From DIGJ01 sp031553075 (GTDB lineage: Bacteria > Bacillota > Clostridia > Lachnospirales > Lachnospiraceae), in NCBI GenBank assembly GCA_031553075.1, contig JAVBLX010000147.1, positions 1-32,850 of the forward strand: a stretch of DNA of 32,850 bases, given 5' to 3'. A model generated the notes under the pieces. The model was not told where the DNA came from, searched no databases, and was given only the letters and a program-made list of their open reading frames with translations. Below, piece after piece: positions 7,851 to 16,143 of the stretch. Position numbers and translations under genes: made by a program. Position 1 is the first letter of the stretch. The number at the start of each line of letters is the position of its first letter.

Positions 7851-9863
7851 GTGGAAACAATAACAAAATACTTGGAACTGGATGCTGTTACCATCGGGCT
7901 TTTAGTGGGAATTGTCATTTTAATGTTGGCCGGCTTTGTTGTCTTACAAATAACCAAAAGCGGTAATTCTGGCAAGCAGAAACGTGATGCCTTGTTTCGT
8001 GGTCTGTATCATGAATTTCAAAAGACGCCCCTGATAAAAAACTATGTCCAGAGAATGTCCAAAAAGCTGGCAACCCTTTCGGTGTATACCAAGGATGAGG
8101 TTAAGATACTGGTGTCCCAGTATTTTAGTCTGACTGCCGCCATTATTACGATTACTACAGCAGCCGCAATGGTCCTGTTTGATGATGCAGTCAGCGTGAT
8201 AATCTGCATCATCCTGGCTTACATGTTACCCAACGCATGGATCGACAAGCGAATGGCAAAAATCAATTATATTGTCTACACCCAGCTTAAATATGCCATT
8301 GAGTCCATCCGTCTGGAATATATGCGTTGCTACGATGTGACAGAAGCACTGGAAACAGCCAGCTATGGTAACCGGATTGCCAAAATTATGGATGCCATGC
8401 ACTACGTTCTGATTTCCACCAATGGCGAGCTTAGGTTAAAGGAATTTTTTGAAATGACGCCCTTTAAGCCCATTCAGACCCTGGCTCAGATATGCTTCCG
8501 GATTAATAATACAGGAGATGAGTTTGACCGGGATGGTAATTCTGCTTTTGTTGAATCCCTTCTCATTATGAGTCAGGATATTAATCAGGAGCTGGAGCGG
8601 CAGAACTACCAGTACATGAAATTTGGCAATCTGGAATATCTGGCTCTGGTTACCATACCGGCAATTCCCATTGTGGAATGGTTCCTGTTGCAATACATGC
8701 CAGGGACGGCCTTGATTATCAAGGGGTTGATGGGGTATCTGATTCGCATTGGTATTTTATCAGCCACGGTAATAGTGTATGGCGTGATAGCCAATGCCAA
8801 CAGCCTGAATCTGGTAAAGGATGATGACCGAATTCTTTTTATAACCCGGCTTTTATCCTATGAGACGATATATCGTTTCATCCGCAATATAAGTCCTAAG
8901 AATCGAAAACGAAGGTTGTGGAAGCAGAAGCTTAATAATGCCTTTTCTAAAAAGACAATTGAGGCGGTCTTTTTGGAGAAAATCGGAATTTCAACCATTG
9001 TATTTCTGCTTGCTTTACTAATGTTTGCCAGTGCTATTTTTATGGGCCGAGGTTTTATGCTTAAAAATACCGATTCCCTCTCTTTCATCCAGGAAGAGGA
9101 GGATTGGGATACGGACAAGGAAACCATACTGGCAATGGATAACCGGTATATTGCTCTTCGCAAGGGCGGCTATGTCTTTGAGGAGGAAGAGTTGACGGCC
9201 ATGATACGGGAAACCTTTCCCAACATTAATGATTTGAAGCTTGCAGAGCAGCAGAAGCGATTGGAGAAAAAGTACGAATGGCTGGAAGGGATGTATTTTC
9301 GTTGGTATTACATACCAATCTCCTTTTGGGCTGGGGTGCTGGCCTTTTGGATACCGGATTTTCAGATTCGGAGGCGAATGAGCTTTCTGGAACAGGAAGA
9401 GGAAGAGGAGTTTTTGCAAATTCAGACGATTATGACAATCTTAATGTCAATGAATTGTGATACCCTGGATGCCCTGGAATACCTCACCCAGTTGGCTCAT
9501 ATTCACAAGGATATGCTTCTCTATTGCTATCATGGCTATGCCGCTAATCCGGTAAAGGAATTGGGGCATCTGGTGGAAAAGACGCCAATTCCTGATTTTA
9601 AGCGGTTTATCGGAAAATTGAAAATGACAGTGGATGAGCTCTCCTTATCCGAAGCTTTTATTGACCTGAAAATGGACCGGGAGCATATTGCCAAGGAGCG
9701 GGATGCGAAGCTTCGGGATAATATTGATGCAAGGAGGCGAAAATGCGGACAGATTTCCAAGGTTCCCATTATGATGACCATGATTCTCTTATTTGTATTT
9801 CCCCTTATGTATATGGGCTTTACAGAGATGATGTCGGGAATCAGTGCAATGCAGAAAATGTAA
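7851..9863 (+). CDS. TadB-TadC fusion, inner-membrane platform protein
   Basis: The GTG at 7851 has AAAGGAGG 7 bp upstream; the longer start at 7827 overlaps the previous gene and lacks a site. The 670-residue protein has two T2SSF-like halves. The first has TM helices at about 12-34, 96-128, 262-282 and 302-318 with a helical cytosolic domain. The second starts with a TM at 380-399, then 488-505, a helical domain (ADVEELS-type core LKMTVDELSLSEAFIDLK) and a last TM near 641-657. Normal Tad loci encode TadB and TadC separately, each about 300 residues, so this is a natural fusion. In the family, these proteins form the platform turned by the TadA ATPase. It ends the first operon. Confidence 0.75.
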   Translation: METITKYLELDAVTIGLLVGIVILMLAGFVVLQITKSGNSGKQKRDALFRGLYHEFQKTPLIKNYVQRMSKKLATLSVYTKDEVKILVSQYFSLTAAIITITTAAAMVLFDDAVSVIICIILAYMLPNAWIDKRMAKINYIVYTQLKYAIESIRLEYMRCYDVTEALETASYGNRIAKIMDAMHYVLISTNGELRLKEFFEMTPFKPIQTLAQICFRINNTGDEFDRDGNSAFVESLLIMSQDINQELERQNYQYMKFGNLEYLALVTIPAIPIVEWFLLQYMPGTALIIKGLMGYLIRIGILSATVIVYGVIANANSLNLVKDDDRILFITRLLSYETIYRFIRNISPKNRKRRLWKQKLNNAFSKKTIEAVFLEKIGISTIVFLLALLMFASAIFMGRGFMLKNTDSLSFIQEEEDWDTDKETILAMDNRYIALRKGGYVFEEEELTAMIRETFPNINDLKLAEQQKRLEKKYEWLEGMYFRWYYIPISFWAGVLAFWIPDFQIRRRMSFLEQEEEEEFLQIQTIMTILMSMNCDTLDALEYLTQLAHIHKDMLLYCYHGYAANPVKELGHLVEKTPIPDFKRFIGKLKMTVDELSLSEAFIDLKMDREHIAKERDAKLRDNIDARRRKCGQISKVPIMMTMILLFVFPLMYMGFTEMMSGISAMQKM

Positions 9864-9920
9864 AAAAATAAAAAAAAATAAAAAAGTTTTCAAAAATTTT
9901 AAAAAAACAGGATTTTTCAC

Positions 9921-9935
9921 CCCATATTAATAGTG
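9921..9935 (+). promoter_or_regulatory. Promoter-like motif, copy 2
   Basis: This is identical over 15 bases to 1648-1662 (CCCATATTAATAGTG). It sits after a 50-bp A/T-rich tract in the gap after the TadB-TadC gene and about 37 bp before the next start. It probably starts the pseudopilin operon, so the two operons may be co-regulated. Confidence 0.6.
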
Positions 9936-9971
9936 TAAGGGTAAATAAACATATGAAAAGGAGATGTTATT

Positions 9972-10640
9972 ATGGCCGGAATGGGCGACGAAAGTATTGA
10001 CATGTCAAAACTGGGAACAGCATTATTTGCATTTGGCTTTGTATTGGTTATCAGCCTTGGTATTTTTACCATTGGTAAATCCATTACAAACGACGGTTCT
10101 GACAAGGTACAGAAACAATTGGAGGTAGTACAACAATCGGAGTTTTCCGATTATGACCAGCAGACTGTGCTGGGCACAAAGGTAAAGGCAGCATATCAAA
10201 ACTTTGAAGGGAAGCCTTATGCCATCATTATTGCCACCAGGGCTATGATTGATGCCACGGTATCCAGAGCCAGCAATATCAAAGGAATGGAATCTAATAT
10301 ATCCTCCAGCAATGGTCTGGATGGTAAAGCCAGCAGTATCGTGGTGACTGGTGTTACAGCCTTAAACAGTGATGGGGATGAAGCACAGCTCTGGGGGGTA
10401 AATTATAATGCTCTGTTGGAACAGAATACCCTCACATTGGAAAATGGATATTATGTGACATCAGGAGCGTTTGGTACCAAGGCCGGTGCGATTGCTTACT
10501 ATAACAAGGTATCCCATATGAAAAAGCAGGGAATGGGTGAATACATACCATCGGGAGCCAAATATCAGTCAACCCTGATTAAGGATTCTACCGGACAGGT
10601 AGTTGGTATTTTCTTCACCCAGGTTTCCTCCAACAGTTAA
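9972..10640 (+). CDS. Pilin-like single-TM protein (222 aa)
   Basis: AAAAGGAGATG precedes the ATG. A short N-terminus (MGDESIDMSKLG) leads into one hydrophobic helix (TALFAFGFVLVISLGIFTIG, about 15-34) and then a 185-residue soluble domain rich in Ser/Gly with likely beta structure (SSIVVTGVTALNSDGDEAQL, GYYVTSGAF). The N-terminus matches that of the gene at 11619 (E-x-I-x-x-x-KLG motif before the TM), so the two are paralogues. It opens a run of five similar small membrane proteins after the Tad motor genes. I call it a major pseudopilin candidate. There is no Flp-type cleavage motif (G with Glu at +5). Confidence 0.6.
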   Translation: MAGMGDESIDMSKLGTALFAFGFVLVISLGIFTIGKSITNDGSDKVQKQLEVVQQSEFSDYDQQTVLGTKVKAAYQNFEGKPYAIIIATRAMIDATVSRASNIKGMESNISSSNGLDGKASSIVVTGVTALNSDGDEAQLWGVNYNALLEQNTLTLENGYYVTSGAFGTKAGAIAYYNKVSHMKKQGMGEYIPSGAKYQSTLIKDSTGQVVGIFFTQVSSNS

Positions 10641-10642
10641 GT

Positions 10643-11164
10643 ATGGATAGCCAGGCATTAGAAGACATGATCCGTATGGGAGTAGAGTATTTTTTGATTG
10701 GTATTTTCTTGATTTTTGTAGTACAGGCAGTAGACCTTCGCAATGAGTTTGCGGGCACAAGGAACAATCGGACGGATACTACCAGGCAGATTCAGGAATA
10801 TCGGGCTTACAGTAAGTTCAATCAGGGAATCTGTACTGGCTCTGATACGGGACAGCATGTCTTTGGAGATGACATTATTGAAGCAATCCGAGGACATGAG
10901 GAGGGTGATTTGGAAATATATGTAGACCATATTGGTCCAGGTGGGGCATCCCTTTATTTTGACCGGGAGGAAGCAAAGAACCATCCGGAGAAATACACCG
11001 TGGCCAGTCTCCAGACCATCCTTAATTATACCTCAGAATACCACCCCTATCTCATTTATAACGGCAATGACCCCAGGAATCCGACGTTTTATAAGGAGGA
11101 CATGGGAGAGGTTACCGGGATTGCATTTATTTGGGTAAGGGAGGTCAGGGCGCATGCGGAATAA
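10643..11164 (+). CDS. Single-TM protein in pseudopilin cluster (173 aa)
   Basis: The gene begins 2 bp after the previous stop with no visible ribosome binding site, so translational coupling is likely. A short N-terminus (MDSQALEDMIRMGVEY) precedes one TM helix (FLIGIFLIFVVQAVDL). The rest is soluble, with TSEYHPYLIYNGNDPRNPTF and a strand-rich end (VTGIAFIWVREV). Size and layout fit a minor pseudopilin or pilin-like subunit. No family is recognised. Confidence 0.55.
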   Translation: MDSQALEDMIRMGVEYFLIGIFLIFVVQAVDLRNEFAGTRNNRTDTTRQIQEYRAYSKFNQGICTGSDTGQHVFGDDIIEAIRGHEEGDLEIYVDHIGPGGASLYFDREEAKNHPEKYTVASLQTILNYTSEYHPYLIYNGNDPRNPTFYKEDMGEVTGIAFIWVREVRAHAE

Positions 11165-11606
11165 GGAAGTATATGACACCGTGTCATTGGCAGCACAGAT
11201 GGTTTTGTTCTTTGTGCTCTGTCTTTTCCTGACCTACCTTACCTTAAACGGAAGAGCCTTATATAGCCAGGAGGCGGATCGAAATACCATGAATGAGATC
11301 ATGAGGGTGCAGGCGGAGGACTATCGTTTTTATTTTTCTGAAACGATTATCGGCAGTGATATTGTAGAGCTGATTATTAAAAACGACAGTCGCTATGATT
11401 ATTACATCAAGGTCCGCGGCCGTACTTATCCCGTTACCCGTACCCTTGCAAAATCTATTTTTAAAACGGGAAAAGACGGAACCCTTATCTGGACTCAGGA
11501 TTATTTATCCAATACGATTTTAAAAGATGAGATTTACAAAGAATATACCGTCACGATTGAGGCGGAAGACAATGGCGGCAAAGCATATTACTTTACAGAG
11601 AAATAG
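11154..11606 (+). CDS. Single-TM pilin-like protein (150 aa)
   Basis: The gene overlaps the previous one by 11 bp, with GGGAGG at about 14 bp upstream. An N-terminal TM (VSLAAQMVLFFVLCLFLTYLTL) is followed by a charged helix (NEIMRVQAEDYRFYF) and a small beta-rich domain (YYIKVRGRTYPVTRT, DEIYKEYTVTIEA). This layout, a hydrophobic helix running into a soluble head, is that of TadE/F-like minor pilins, which it most resembles. No named family is assigned. Confidence 0.55.
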   Translation: MRNKEVYDTVSLAAQMVLFFVLCLFLTYLTLNGRALYSQEADRNTMNEIMRVQAEDYRFYFSETIIGSDIVELIIKNDSRYDYYIKVRGRTYPVTRTLAKSIFKTGKDGTLIWTQDYLSNTILKDEIYKEYTVTIEAEDNGGKAYYFTEK

Positions 11607-11618
11607 GAGGGAAGGAAC

Positions 11619-12044
11619 ATGGACCATAACGTAGGGAGCGAAGGAATTGAAGTAATGAAGCTGGGGATTACCCTGGGAGTCCTTTCGGTAATCCTGGTTT
11701 ATGTGATTTTTAATGTGTCGCTGGGAAAGGAAATCCAGGGAGTCGTGTATGACAAGACCAGTACTGCAGAAGTCAGTGCAGCCAATGCGCCTCTTCAGGA
11801 ATTGAGTGGTGAACCCCTTATCCTTCCTGCGGCAACGGTTTATTCCCTCCTGATGTACAACGGAAGCAGTATCGGGACCATTGCGTGTTTCGTCTGTTAT
11901 CCCCATGGAGAACGAATACATACAGCCGATGAGAATCTGTGTATTGTAAATCATCTGAAAGGCAAAATAAAAGTATCCATCCGCTGGAATTCTTATACCG
12001 GACTCTATGATGTGATTTTGGGAAACGAGGAGGTAGTAGAATGA
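11619..12044 (+). CDS. Pilin-like protein, paralogue of the 9972 gene (141 aa)
   Basis: AGGAGGGAAGGAAC precedes the ATG. The N-terminus GSEGIEVMKLGITLG leads into a TM helix (VLSVILVYVIFNVSLG), closely matching the 9972 product (ESIDMSKLGTALFAF...GK). The short soluble head has PAATVYSLLMYNGSSIG and IKVSIRWNSYTGLYD. I infer a minor pseudopilin that co-assembles with its paralogue. It overlaps the next gene by 4 bp (ATGA). Confidence 0.55.
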   Translation: MDHNVGSEGIEVMKLGITLGVLSVILVYVIFNVSLGKEIQGVVYDKTSTAEVSAANAPLQELSGEPLILPAATVYSLLMYNGSSIGTIACFVCYPHGERIHTADENLCIVNHLKGKIKVSIRWNSYTGLYDVILGNEEVVE

Positions 12045-12517
12045 CCAGGCAGGCAATGGATATGCTGGATACTGCTATTTTAGTTATCTTTCTGGCTATT
12101 TGCATTGGCACAGGCTGGAAGGCTGTCTTCGAAGCAAATCATCGGGCTCTTTTTTATAACGAAATCAATCTGGAGGACAAAAATACCTCAAAGAAAAATG
12201 GATATGACGTAAAGGAATATGGTGATTACGATGGAGCCATATCCCAGATGGAAGTGGTGCTCATGACCCAGATTCAGGATTACAACATGCCTTACCCCAG
12301 AACCGTAAAAATCAACGGTACAGAAACGCCGGTGATTGCCGCCTATAAATCCTACTTAAATACCTATGGCGAAAGTGCCTGGAACAGTGTGAAGGGGGAT
12401 GATGCCAGCAGCCGGTACTATATTTATTACCGCTATGGGGCGACAGATGGAGGAGTCATGGAGGACCAGTGGTTTGAAATAGCCAGATATGAAAAGGAGG
12501 GAGAATCCCATGAGTGA
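12041..12517 (+). CDS. Single-TM pilin-like protein (158 aa)
   Basis: Start and stop overlap as ATGA with the previous gene. The N-terminus (MTRQAMDMLD) leads to a TM helix (TAILVIFLAICIGTGWKAVF), then a soluble head with Tyr- and Asp-rich strands (DVKEYGDYDGAISQMEV, SSRYYIYYRYGA). The next start overlaps its end by 8 bp. The layout is that of the other pseudopilin-like genes; the family is unknown. Confidence 0.5.
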   Translation: MTRQAMDMLDTAILVIFLAICIGTGWKAVFEANHRALFYNEINLEDKNTSKKNGYDVKEYGDYDGAISQMEVVLMTQIQDYNMPYPRTVKINGTETPVIAAYKSYLNTYGESAWNSVKGDDASSRYYIYYRYGATDGGVMEDQWFEIARYEKEGESHE

Positions 12518-12956
12518 TTTTTTATCCCGGACGATTAGCCTGATTCTTATCTTTTTTATGCTGGTTATTGCGCCGCTGGTTCACTCCTATGGCGTAACCG
12601 AAATGGAAAATCGACGACTGCTTTTAAATGAAGTCACCTTATTTTTAGACAAGGTAACGGATAAGGGCAATATTACAGAAGATGATTTAAATGAATTTTA
12701 TATGAAAACAGCATCCTACGGTATGGTACTGGATGTAACGGTGAGAAGACTGATAAAGGTTTCCACCAGTCTTCCCACTGGAGGGGTAAATACTACCTAT
12801 GTGGCGGCAGATGATATGGAGAACCTTAACCAGCGGGATATAGTGCAGGTGGAATTAAAGGAAATATCCACCTCTCCTTACCGGAAAATCATGAGTATCT
12901 TTCTTAAGCTGGATGAGGGGAATTACCAGTTGATTATGGCGGAGATGGTGAAATAG
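12510..12956 (+). CDS. TadE/F-like single-TM protein (148 aa)
   Basis: The ATG at 12510, with GGAGG about 10 bp upstream, overlaps the previous stop; the longer frame from 12489 has no better site. The N-terminal TM (TISLILIFFMLVIAPLVHSY) is followed by a long amphipathic helix (EMENRRLLLNEVTLFLDKV) and a beta-containing head (DIVQVELKEISTSPY). This is the TadE/TadF plan, a hydrophobic helix with a long charged continuation. It ends the pseudopilin run and is followed by a hairpin. Confidence 0.6.
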   Translation: MSDFLSRTISLILIFFMLVIAPLVHSYGVTEMENRRLLLNEVTLFLDKVTDKGNITEDDLNEFYMKTASYGMVLDVTVRRLIKVSTSLPTGGVNTTYVAADDMENLNQRDIVQVELKEISTSPYRKIMSIFLKLDEGNYQLIMAEMVK

Positions 12957-12969
12957 AAAATGTGAAAAC

Positions 12970-13006
12970 AAATTCTAAGGCGCCAAAATACGCCGCCTAA
13001 GAATTT
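12970..13006 (+). terminator. Hairpin after pseudopilin cluster
   Basis: AAATTCTAAGGCG at 12970-12982 pairs with the 3' arm ending at 13006, 12 of 13 positions with one A-A mismatch. It lies between the pseudopilin cluster and the surface-protein genes, so it may end or attenuate transcription. The T-tract after it is weak. Confidence 0.5.
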
Positions 13007-13041
13007 CTAAGTTTTACATTCGAAGAATGGAGGCACCTTTA

Positions 13042-14370
13042 ATGAAGATAAAAAGAAAACAAATGTGGATGTGGGCCGCAGCAGGAGTTTGTATGCTGCT
13101 TCTGTGGAGCAGCCAGGCATACGCGGCATCTAACGTGGTTTCGGCCACAACGACAGCACAGGTAAATTATGTATCCAGCATTGATAACGTGCTGTATCCC
13201 AGTACCTCCCAGTTTTATACCCTGATTGGCTCAAGGGGAGTTGCAGCTTTTAGTATTCAGGAGCCTACGGTAATCAAAGGCTATTTAAATTGGGATACTA
13301 CTTTGAGTAATCAGGCTACTATCTGGTTTTCCAGGGACCAAAGTGGGATTGATCTGATTGATACTACCAAGTCCCTGAATCAGAAGGATAACTATAAAAC
13401 CGTCTTTCTGGACCCAGGAACCTACTACATCAATTATCAAATGGGAAATGCAGCGGTTAACAATAGTGAAGAGCTGTCTTCCATCCGAGTTGGTATTTGT
13501 GTTTTGGGACAGTTGGCCAACAGTACGGAGGATATCTACGCTTCCTCTTATGAATTCCCCAATCGGCTTACTCTGGACAAAACCCAGAAAGGCTTTTTAA
13601 GCACCACGTCTCCGGTAGATTATTACCAGTTTCAGATCAGGGAAAGAAGCATGGTGAACGTTATCTTTGATTTTACCAGCTTTGCGGATATGAGTCTGGG
13701 AAATGCCAGTGTCAGCCTTAGAAATGTGGACAATCAGTTAATAAAGAGCCAAAATTATTCCTCTGCCGGAATATCGGCAAATAACTTTCGGGTAATGCTG
13801 GATAAGGGGACTTATTACCTTGAAATGAAGGGTGCTACTACCACAACGACTCTTAATGTCAGCGGGATTTCTTATATCGTCAAAGAAAAACTGTCACCTT
13901 CCAGCGATACAAAGGGAAAGGTAAAAGTAAACCTCACCATTCCCTATGATTACAGTCAGATTTTACTGGTAAAAGGGAAGATTTCCAAAGGAGACATAGA
14001 AGCCTGGAATGTGTGGAATACCACTTATGATACCTGCAGCCAGTTGACGGGAACATCCTTTTTGGTTAATGAAAATGCTACCTATACCTTGCGTATTCGC
14101 GATACCTATGGGAATCTGAATCTTCATTATGTAAAAGTGGCCAACATTGATCGGACGGTTCCCAAAATAACCGGTGTAACCAACGGAAAAACATATTCTT
14201 CTGCTGTAACCATTCGGTTTTCTGATAACAAAAGCGGAATTCAAAAAGCGACCTTAAATGGGAAAAAGATTACCAGCGGCAAAAAGGCGGCGGAAAAAGG
14301 AACCTATACCTTAAAGGTATGGGATAAAGCGGGAAATATGAAAAGCCTGAAATTCTATATAAAAAAGTAA
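13042..14370 (+). CDS. Secreted beta-sandwich surface protein, PPC/Ig-like
   Basis: The ATG at 13042 is used; the upstream ATG at 13027 lies on the GGAGG site itself. A signal peptide (KQMWMWAAAGVCMLLLWSSQA, cleavage near AYA|AS) leads into about 410 residues of repeated beta-sandwich segments. One PPC-like domain is visible (FLDPGTYYINYQMG; ERSMVNVIFDFTSFADMSL; LDKGTYYLEMKG). At the C-terminus is an Ig-like region of the surface-adhesin type (RTVPKITGVTNGKTY, VTIRFSDNKSGI, YTLKVWDKAGNM). There is no anchor motif. It could be a fibre-tip, adhesin or cell-wall component of the apparatus. It is probably in the same transcript as the following genes. Confidence 0.65.
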   Translation: MKIKRKQMWMWAAAGVCMLLLWSSQAYAASNVVSATTTAQVNYVSSIDNVLYPSTSQFYTLIGSRGVAAFSIQEPTVIKGYLNWDTTLSNQATIWFSRDQSGIDLIDTTKSLNQKDNYKTVFLDPGTYYINYQMGNAAVNNSEELSSIRVGICVLGQLANSTEDIYASSYEFPNRLTLDKTQKGFLSTTSPVDYYQFQIRERSMVNVIFDFTSFADMSLGNASVSLRNVDNQLIKSQNYSSAGISANNFRVMLDKGTYYLEMKGATTTTTLNVSGISYIVKEKLSPSSDTKGKVKVNLTIPYDYSQILLVKGKISKGDIEAWNVWNTTYDTCSQLTGTSFLVNENATYTLRIRDTYGNLNLHYVKVANIDRTVPKITGVTNGKTYSSAVTIRFSDNKSGIQKATLNGKKITSGKKAAEKGTYTLKVWDKAGNMKSLKFYIKK

Positions 14371-14466
14371 CAAAAAGAAACAAACTTGTGCCTGCATTGC
14401 CATCACAAACCACAGATGGGCAAAGGGCAGTGCGGGTGCATGAAAATGTGCAGATGGGAGCAATAC

Positions 14467-15447
14467 ATGAAAACATGGCTTTCAATATTTAATCTCATGG
14501 GAGTGGGTGCCCTGTTAATTATAATATCTACTTTCTACATTCAATTGGATACCGGTGAAAAGGAATATGATACTTATCGGTTGAATCAGGCAATTGAATA
14601 TGCGGGGGAAATGGCTTTTTGCGATACCCTGTCTTATGGCAGCAATAACATTACTTATCTGACCATGGAGCATATTTCACTGAATCCGGAAAAATGCCTG
14701 ACTACCTTTGAGGATATGATTGCTCTCAACTATGGGATGTCTCCTGGGAAGGAAACCAGGGAGTATATTGAAAGCTGCATTCCTTCCGCGCTATTGGCTG
14801 GCTATGACGGATATTATATCACTCTGCTGTCCGGTAACGACCTGTGGGAATCCTTTTTTCACTGGTCCCCCAAGCTGCCTTATGTGGTGGATAACGGTGT
14901 TTCCTGTATCAGCGTGTGCCTTGGTTCGGAGAACTGGATTAAGGTCAAAGCAGAGAATGGCGCCATTCGGATTACCAGGGGGAAAAGCTTTGCAGACATG
15001 GAGGTTAGTGGAATTCTCAGTAAAAAGGTGGTAAAGCGAGCGATTAATACCACCCTTACGGATGCTCTTTCCAGAAACATTGATTATGTCAGTAAAAACA
15101 GGGGGATTGCAGATTACAATATCTATCTTCCGGCAGCTCAGACGGGGAACGGATTAAATGATATCCAAAGCCCCAGTCTTATTATCCTGTTACAAAATGC
15201 AGACTTCTCCGGTCAGGCGCAAGTAACCCAGGCGGTTATATCAGGAATGAAGGCTGTCCGAAAAATCCGGATTGTTGGTTATCTGGATGAGACCGGACAG
15301 AAAAAATATTGTTATGAAAGTCAGATACCTGGGGTGGATATGACGGAAATTGCGGTGGAATATTTTAATTCTACAGAAAAGGCTGCCACAGCAGGTTATC
15401 AACCAGATTATCGGTATTTGTTTCAAAAAATCCAATCAGAATTATAA
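14467..15447 (+). CDS. Membrane-anchored protein of unknown function (326 aa)
   Basis: The ATG at 14467 has GGGAG 6 bp upstream; the longer frame to 14386 starts with a Cys-rich stretch and is rejected. One N-terminal TM helix (MGVGALLIIISTFYIQL) is followed by a 290-residue outside domain with CDTLSYGSNNITYLTMEHIS, many aromatic strands (YDGYYITLLSG, LPYVVDNGVSCIS) and a C-terminal YLFQKIQSEL. I recognise no family. The N-terminal TM followed by a charged helix (RLNQAIEYAGEMAF) is again like pilin-type proteins, so it may be an extended minor pseudopilin. It is followed after 10 bp by the SurA-N-like gene. Confidence 0.5.
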   Translation: MKTWLSIFNLMGVGALLIIISTFYIQLDTGEKEYDTYRLNQAIEYAGEMAFCDTLSYGSNNITYLTMEHISLNPEKCLTTFEDMIALNYGMSPGKETREYIESCIPSALLAGYDGYYITLLSGNDLWESFFHWSPKLPYVVDNGVSCISVCLGSENWIKVKAENGAIRITRGKSFADMEVSGILSKKVVKRAINTTLTDALSRNIDYVSKNRGIADYNIYLPAAQTGNGLNDIQSPSLIILLQNADFSGQAQVTQAVISGMKAVRKIRIVGYLDETGQKKYCYESQIPGVDMTEIAVEYFNSTEKAATAGYQPDYRYLFQKIQSEL

Positions 15448-15457
15448 AGGAGAATTT

Positions 15458-16120
15458 ATGTTTTCAATAAAAAAAATCATGCTTTTCGGTGCAGGAGCAG
15501 TAGTAATTGCAGGAATAGGAACCTTCGTCTATCGGTATGGAATTTCCCAGGAAAAACCAATTGACTTTCAGGCAGAAGAAGTCCTGCGGTTTAACCAGAC
15601 ACCGGTTTATATGAATGAATATCTCTTATATGCGGCAGAGGCTTATCAAAATTACAGTCTCCAGTATGGGGATGAGGTGTGGTCTCTTACCCTTACCAAT
15701 GAAAAAGGAAAAAAAGCTACCTTTGAAGAAGAGGTAAAAGAAAATATATTAGAACAGATTCGCATGACAAAAATTCTTTGCATGGCAGCAGAGGAAGAAG
15801 GCGTGGTTTTGAGCCAGGGAGAAAGGCAGCTGCTTTTGGAGAATGCCGAAGAGTATGTAGATTCTTTAAAGGAAAAACAGGAGCAGAGCATGGGAATTTC
15901 CCAGGATTTGGTTTATGCCTTTTATGGAGAAAATGCATTGGCGAATAAGATGTATTTGAAAATCACCAAGGGAATGGAAACCGAGGAGGAAAAAAATGAG
16001 GCCTTTTTTAACCAGTACGCATTGTATCAGAAACGGTATAATGGAAGCTTTAATCTGTCTTCCTGTGTTAATCTGGAACAGCTTGATGAAATATCATTTG
16101 CGGACATGGGAACAGAATAA
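15458..16120 (+). CDS. SurA-N/PrsA-like chaperone without a PPIase domain
   Basis: AAAGGAG lies 7 bp before the ATG at 15458; the longer frame overlaps the previous gene by nearly 100 bp. An N-terminal membrane helix (IMLFGAGAVVIAGIGTFVY) is followed by VLRFNQTPVYMNEYLLYAAE, YGDEVW, and a helical core (EEVKENILEQIRMTKILCMA, EEGVVLSQGERQ), which match the SurA N-terminal/PrsA chaperone domain. Those proteins normally have a parvulin PPIase domain; here the protein ends after about 220 residues without one. It is probably a membrane-anchored extracytoplasmic folding factor for the secreted subunits in this operon. It is not a canonical foldase. Confidence 0.65.
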   Translation: MFSIKKIMLFGAGAVVIAGIGTFVYRYGISQEKPIDFQAEEVLRFNQTPVYMNEYLLYAAEAYQNYSLQYGDEVWSLTLTNEKGKKATFEEEVKENILEQIRMTKILCMAAEEEGVVLSQGERQLLLENAEEYVDSLKEKQEQSMGISQDLVYAFYGENALANKMYLKITKGMETEEEKNEAFFNQYALYQKRYNGSFNLSSCVNLEQLDEISFADMGTE

Positions 16121-16143
16121 GAAGGGTACATAGGTGGGGGCAG

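Noticed and set aside
9972..12956. A standard Tad/Flp pilus
   Set aside because: There is no Flp prepilin motif, no TadV peptidase and no secretin in the window; the gene set is joined to EssC.
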